A stretch of 9,521 nt of DNA, from positions 1 through 9,521 of the forward strand of contig LRSK01000264.1 of assembly GCA_001563325.1 (NCBI GenBank), in the 5' to 3' direction. Made by a program: the position numbers and the translations under genes. Source of the DNA: Candidatus Thorarchaeota archaeon SMTZ1-83. GTDB lineage: Archaea > Asgardarchaeota > Thorarchaeia > Thorarchaeales > Thorarchaeaceae. Of the stretch, positions 6,901 to 9,521 are shown piece after piece. The number at the start of each line of letters is the position of its first letter. The first letter of the stretch is position 1. The notes under the pieces are model-generated. The model was given only the letters and a program-made list of their open reading frames with translations. It was not told the DNA's origin and did no database searches.

Positions 6901-8842
6901 TGTTTTCATCTGCGAGAATCGAGTGTGTTTCACCTATAGAGAGTTCATAGAAGTCGGCAATAGACAGGTACTTTTTTCCGAATCTAACGCGAGCCTCGAG
7001 AACTTCATCCTTGAAACGCCGCCCTTCACAAGTTGAGCAGGTTGTCCAGATTGAAGGAAGATATCGCATCTTGACCTCTATCGCACCTATCCCTTTGCAG
7101 ACAGGACACATTCCCTCTGGTCGGTTGAATGAGAAGTGTGATTGTGTGAGATTGGTTTCACTTGCATAGAGGTCTCTCACAATGTCTGATATTTTAGTGT
7201 AAGTTGCGGGATTAGAACGCGGGTTCTTGCCAATTGGAGTTTGATCCACCAAGACTGGCTTCATGGGACGGCCCAAGATTCTCTTGCAGCCAATAGGCTT
7301 CTTCTGTTCCAGCGTCGGAAGGAGAACATGCTCAACTAATGTGCTCTTTCCGGATCCGGAGACCCCTGTGACTACTGTCAAGCGGCCCAAAGGAATCTGA
7401 ACTTCGATTCCACGGAGGTTGTGGCGTGTAGCAGACTGAACCATCAGGAACTCAGATGGTTCAGGTAGAGGCTTGCGCACAGGAACTTTGCTCCTCAAGC
7501 TGAAGTATCGGGCAGATATCGTATCTGCCCTCCAGAGTTCATCAGGTGTTCCCTCGAAGACAATCTCTCCACCGTCCTCTCCTGCACCGGGTCCTAGATC
7601 GATTGCTCTGTCCGCTGATGCTGCCGCAACTCTGTCGTGCTCAATGTACACCACAGGTCCTGGAAGATTCTGGAAAGCTGGAAGGAGTTTCTTCACGTCT
7701 GAAGGATGTTGACCAATTGACGGCTCATCTAGAAGGTGGACCATGTCTTCCAACTGACCTGCCAACGAGATTGCCAGTCGCACCCGTTGTGATTCACCGC
7801 GTGAAAGACTCGGAGAGGGTCGATTTAGCTGAATGTATCCGAGACCCATGGTCTGAAGCGCGCTGATTCTCTTCTCAATCTCCATCTTCAGCCTGCTAGC
7901 CGTCGAAGGCATTCCTGCGGCTTGAAAGAGCAATCCAAACTCATCAACAGACAAGTCTAGGAGCTCAGGGAGGTTGTGGCCCTGCCACTTGATCATGGCT
8001 GCCTGAGCATTTAGACCAGTATCTCTGCAGATTTCGCAACCTTGTCCCTGACAGGGGTCACATTTCATGCGGAAATGCTTTGGTTCCACCTCTTCAAACC
8101 AAGTGCCGCATTGACTGCACTTTCGAGTTCTTGACATTGCGAGCTTGTTTCCCTCAGTACGTGCGAAGATTGTATTCGCTCCCATTGTCACAACCTTATG
8201 CACTGTTTCTCGTACTGAACGTCTTGAGGACTTCTTTGAGACTTCTCCAACAATCACTTCGATATCATGCTCCAGCTCAGCATTCAGTTTCCTTCCATTC
8301 CATGGTTTCGAATCGACAAGCAGGTATTGTCGGCCGAACTGTTTGGATAGGAGTCTCAGAAGAGTGGCGTGACTGCCCTTTATGCCACGAACCAGCGGCG
8401 CGGATATCTTCACTGGACCTTCTTTCACCAAGGCAAGAACAGACTCCAGAATCTCATCGTCGGTCATTATTGCCAGAATCTCACCACAATTTGCGCAGTA
8501 TCTTACACCGAACCTTGCATAGAGTAGTCTTAGGAATGGATGGAGACCAGAGGCTGTGGCGACTGTTGAGAGAGGGTTTCGATTCAGCAGGTTCTGTCCC
8601 ACAGCTATGCTAGGTCCAACCCCTGTGATTGAGTCGACCTTCGCTGGAGTAAGAGGCGCGGCATATCTGCCTGCGTTGAAGACTTCAAGGAAGCGTCGGC
8701 GTGCTTCCTTGTACAGACTATCGAAGACGAGAGATGTCTTCCCAGAACCGCTGACTCCTGTGACAACCGTGAGACCATCACCTATGTCGACGGAGCATCC
8801 CTTGAGATTGTTCTCTCTCGCGCCGCGAATCTTGATCTCCAA
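3953..8842 (-). CDS. uvrA: Tandem UvrA-like protein with four ABC ATPase domains
   Basis: 1629 aa, against about 940 for ordinary UvrA: two UvrA-like units (about 1-785 and 809-1629) in one chain. Each ATPase domain has a Walker A (29-36, 493-500, 837-844, 1332-1339), a signature (LSRGESQR 346, LSGGEAQR 681, LSAGEAQR 1182, LSGGEMQR 1516), a Walker B LDEP/IDEP (371, 707, 1207, 1542) and an H-loop His (402, 741, 1241, 1576). UvrA zinc modules CxxC-x19-CxxC occur at 579-605 and 1426-1452; other CxxC pairs lie at 116, 242, 261, 269, 933, 948, 972 and 1102. A UvrB-binding-like insert (about 125-235, with PLVRGIKGSH) is present only in unit 1. UvrA senses DNA lesions in nucleotide-excision repair; paralogues such as DrrC give drug resistance. 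No uvrB/uvrC is visible. Start: TTG at 8842, because no ATG/GTG lies in frame back to a stop and MEIKIRGARENNL matches UvrA N-termini. Tandem UvrA is known in Chlamydiae. Confidence 0.93.
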   Translation of the reverse strand: MEIKIRGARENNLKGCSVDIGDGLTVVTGVSGSGKTSLVFDSLYKEARRRFLEVFNAGRYAAPLTPAKVDSITGVGPSIAVGQNLLNRNPLSTVATASGLHPFLRLLYARFGVRYCANCGEILAIMTDDEILESVLALVKEGPVKISAPLVRGIKGSHATLLRLLSKQFGRQYLLVDSKPWNGRKLNAELEHDIEVIVGEVSKKSSRRSVRETVHKVVTMGANTIFARTEGNKLAMSRTRKCSQCGTWFEEVEPKHFRMKCDPCQGQGCEICRDTGLNAQAAMIKWQGHNLPELLDLSVDEFGLLFQAAGMPSTASRLKMEIEKRISALQTMGLGYIQLNRPSPSLSRGESQRVRLAISLAGQLEDMVHLLDEPSIGQHPSDVKKLLPAFQNLPGPVVYIEHDRVAAASADRAIDLGPGAGEDGGEIVFEGTPDELWRADTISARYFSLRSKVPVRKPLPEPSEFLMVQSATRHNLRGIEVQIPLGRLTVVTGVSGSGKSTLVEHVLLPTLEQKKPIGCKRILGRPMKPVLVDQTPIGKNPRSNPATYTKISDIVRDLYASETNLTQSHFSFNRPEGMCPVCKGIGAIEVKMRYLPSIWTTCSTCEGRRFKDEVLEARVRFGKKYLSIADFYELSIGETHSILADENRLPDSKRNAAKRILDALVTIGLSYLRLGQPSPNLSGGEAQRVKLAKFLGKKALSDKILILDEPSTGLHAADLHGLLSVLDTLVETGATIVVVEHNTDIIRSADWIIDLGPGAGPKGGEIVYAGPPEGLVSTDFSLTGLALKEDAEVAPRTGPSETPHRGTDHISIHNATANNLKSVDIDIPKSKITVVTGPSGSGKSSLVRDVLQAEAERRFFESLSMYERQGIHEGPKAPVDSVSGLGVSVAITSRRRRGAGYWSVYAVRTTVGVVTEISNHLAALFSLLGEHRCPNCQTAMQRRDSWVCPTCDKKMPLRSPRDFSRRTYTSACEECSGVGHIQKPVPEKLIANPEKPICAGAMYSPGYFPRGYFCTPTSVAAGALNALGEKHGFDPKSTPWQSMSSDAQHAFLYGDPEPLDITYLGTKRGERVEVNTKSRWAGFYRWVGDWDVGGTYTVRETCGGCAGSGLRPDFVAITLLGYNIHEYNMLPISKLKRVLERLKLRKRDELARRILSKIMKRLSFLEKVGLTYIHLDREASTLSAGEAQRIILSSLLGSGLTSLTVILDEPTRGMHPSEVEALVDALTELRDEGNTVIVVEHDPVIIRAADEIADMGPGSGTLGGELVAQGAPSEVMKSNTITGRWLRGDKRTKGIRERRSPIAWMTIRGARENNLQNLTIDIPLGVLTGVCGVSGSGKSTLFLDTIGRELAPKKFTTSVSYEPIHPGAHDSIQGRPRRTVILDQGRKGIRNPGHALRLFKPLTQSYAESEDAKALGLDYESLSKHCSVCEGRGRTKIEMGFLPNVYETCEACLGTGRSPEAWDVRINGIALPELNRLTLAELHEMFKDDGRISRRIAPALEVGLGYLALRQPSVTLSGGEMQRLKIAQEFSKGREQGTLFIIDEPTVGQHLEDVERLIEVLHKLVGKGNSVMVVEHHPNVLAACDFLIELGPGGGPDGGRVVGVGTPEQLAESDTPTSVYIREILEASS
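3964..3968 (-). promoter_or_regulatory. Shine-Dalgarno site of the toroid gene
   Basis: GGAGG on the minus strand, 7 nt before the ATG at 3956-3954, lies inside the last codons of the uvrA-like gene. With the ATGA stop/start overlap at 3956-3953 it fixes the start and points to coupled translation of the two proteins. Confidence 0.75.
5918..6052 (-). other. Short cysteine-pair ribbon in UvrA unit 2
   Basis: Codons about 931-975 contain CPNC (933-936), CPTC (948-951) and CEEC (972-975) at the position where unit 1 has its UvrB-binding-like insert. The first two pairs, 11 residues apart, look like a zinc ribbon. A further CGGC at 1102-1105 may complete the pairing with CEEC. Metal binding is inferred from spacing. 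Confidence 0.55.
6419..6487 (-). other. Inter-unit linker of the tandem UvrA-like protein
   Basis: Codons about 786-808 encode a hydrophilic, Pro/Gly/Thr-rich stretch (APRTGPSETPHRGTD in the middle). It separates the end of the second ATPase domain from the NNLKSVDIDIP start of the third. It has no UvrA-conserved residue and marks the point where two UvrA-like genes appear to have been fused. Confidence 0.6.
8138..8470 (-). other. UvrB-binding-like insert in UvrA unit 1
   Basis: Codons about 125-235 lie between the first CxxC (116-119) and CSQC (242-245), where bacterial UvrA carries its UvrB-interaction domain. PLVRGIKGSH (149-158) matches the conserved PVVRGRKGEH pattern, and EHDIEVIVGEV (191-201) matches the following strand. 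No equivalent exists in the second unit. Interaction with UvrB is inferred from family knowledge only. Confidence 0.6.
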
Positions 8843-8846
8843 GGCT

Positions 8847-8854
8847 TCACATCC
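8847..8854 (-). promoter_or_regulatory. Probable Shine-Dalgarno site of the uvrA-like gene
   Basis: GGATGTGA on the minus strand differs at one position from the archaeal consensus GGAGGTGA and lies 4 nt before the TTG at 8842-8840. It supports use of TTG as the start codon. The whole intergenic gap is only 31 nt, leaving no room for a separate promoter of normal form. Confidence 0.45.
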
Positions 8855-8873
8855 CGGTATCTCTCTTTGTCTT

Positions 8874-9521
8874 CTAGATTGTGGACCCTAGGGCTGTAAG
8901 GGTGTTGGTTTCCATATCACTGACTTCAATCAGGAGTTTCTGAACCGCAGGGATGAACTCCAAGAAGTCCTGTATCTCAGATTTGGCCGCGTCCTCCAGC
9001 AGTTCAGGGACTTCTGCAGCTCTCTTCTTTGCTTTCTTCAACGCCTCCAAGCCCTTGGTTTCCAAGTCCTCATTTATGGTCCATTGTATCTTTCGGAGTT
9101 GTCTGAGCGCAGGGTAGTCATCTGGTAGGAGTCCATTCGCAATTTCATGCCAAGTTTCGACAATCGCTTCGAATTCCTCGGAGGCCCTTATCATTCCGTC
9201 GTGGTTCATCACGTCCCCAGCCTCTGCCAGGAAATCCTTGTAGATGTCCCTGAAGATTGCCCCCCCAGATCCTCCGGTTTCGATGTACACGTAGTGCATG
9301 ACTAGAGCGTGTGCAAGCTCTCTATTGTCAGGAATCAACTTGGGATATCTTCCCAGCTCTTTGCTCCACTTGACCATCCCCTTGACGCCCACGTTCCTTA
9401 TCGGGGGGCTGAGTAGAGCATCAATGTTTTCCCTTATAGCTGAAGGGATGATCTCCTCAACAGGTGTCAGTTTCTCAGGGAACGTGAATCTCACTGCTTG
9501 GTTCATTGCTGGAAATGGAGG
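8874..9521 (-). CDS. BtrH/DUF4872-type protein, C-terminal part (5' end outside window)
   Basis: The minus-strand frame is open to the right window edge: five codons (PPFPA) precede the ATG at 9506, so that ATG is probably internal and the gene is cut. Counting from that Met, SPPIRNVGVKGMVKWSKEL (33-51) and YIETGGSGGAIFRDIYKDFL (74-93) resemble the DUF4872 domain, which follows a BtrH N-terminal domain in full-length proteins. A helical, Lys/Glu-rich tail covers about 150-200. Known: BtrH in butirosin biosynthesis is an acyltransferase that moves an acyl-carrier-protein-bound side chain onto an aminoglycoside; most relatives are uncharacterised. The BtrH N-terminal domain, with any catalytic Cys/His, would lie outside the window, so activity cannot be judged. 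It is the first visible gene of the unit continuing into uvrA after 31 nt. No membrane segment or signal peptide is visible in the present part. Confidence 0.7.
   Translation of the reverse strand, partial: PPFPAMNQAVRFTFPEKLTPVEEIIPSAIRENIDALLSPPIRNVGVKGMVKWSKELGRYPKLIPDNRELAHALVMHYVYIETGGSGGAIFRDIYKDFLAEAGDVMNHDGMIRASEEFEAIVETWHEIANGLLPDDYPALRQLRKIQWTINEDLETKGLEALKKAKKRAAEVPELLEDAAKSEIQDFLEFIPAVQKLLIEVSDMETNTLTALGSTI

Noticed and set aside
8080..8613. 177-codon open frame on the + strand opposite the uvrA-like gene
   Set aside because: It lies entirely antisense to conserved UvrA coding sequence, its translation is rich in Leu/Arg/Ser with no recognisable domain, and the real frame carries the zinc and UvrB-binding motifs.
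4826..8758. Four similar DNA stretches (about 4826-4849, 6311-6334, 7343-7366, 8735-8758) resembling dispersed repeats
   Set aside because: They encode the four Walker A loops of the tandem UvrA; similarity is explained by protein conservation rather than a mobile or CRISPR-like repeat.
9504..9506. ATG at 9506 as the true start of the BtrH/DUF4872-type protein
   Set aside because: The frame continues upstream to the window edge and the visible part matches only the C-terminal domain of the family, so the real start is probably outside the window.

Overview
The window carries five protein genes and no RNA gene, insertion sequence, CRISPR array or long empty stretch. Base composition looks balanced and coding density is high. 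A TATA-like element, a GGAGG Shine-Dalgarno site with an ATGA stop/start overlap, two TTG starts and the family mix (glycyl radical enzyme, very hydrophobic histidine kinase, QW-repeat toroid protein, BtrH-like protein) suggest an uncultivated archaeon, perhaps of the Asgard (Thorarchaeota-like) kind. That is an inference from style; a bacterial source is not excluded.

Layout. Left edge, + strand: the last 146 codons of a glycyl radical enzyme (pyruvate formate-lyase family), with the radical-bearing glycine motif. After a 12-nt convergent gap comes a minus-strand membrane histidine kinase of 756 aa, with about 16 membrane segments followed by a standard H-box/ATPase core. A 193-nt intergenic region upstream of the kinase holds a TATA-like box and a perfect 8-bp inverted repeat with a 4-nt spacer. 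Then, all on the minus strand and transcribed right to left, comes a compact three-gene unit: a BtrH/DUF4872-type protein (5' part cut off by the right window edge), a 1629-aa tandem UvrA-like protein with four ABC ATPase domains, and a 345-aa alpha-alpha toroid (terpene-cyclase/prenyltransferase-fold) protein. The gaps are 31 nt and a 4-nt overlap, so this is almost certainly one operon whose promoter lies outside the window.

How they may work together. The tandem UvrA is the centrepiece. Two UvrA-like units are fused through a short hydrophilic linker. The first keeps a UvrB-binding-like insert. The second has a short cysteine-pair ribbon there instead, and its first ATPase domain has lost the Q-loop glutamine. 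No UvrB or UvrC is present in the window. UvrA paralogues of the DrrC type protect antibiotic producers against DNA-binding drugs, and BtrH acts in aminoglycoside biosynthesis. A DNA-protection or small-molecule resistance/modification role for the operon is therefore a reasonable hypothesis, but unproven. The kinase appears to be a separate transcription unit, and no response regulator is seen.
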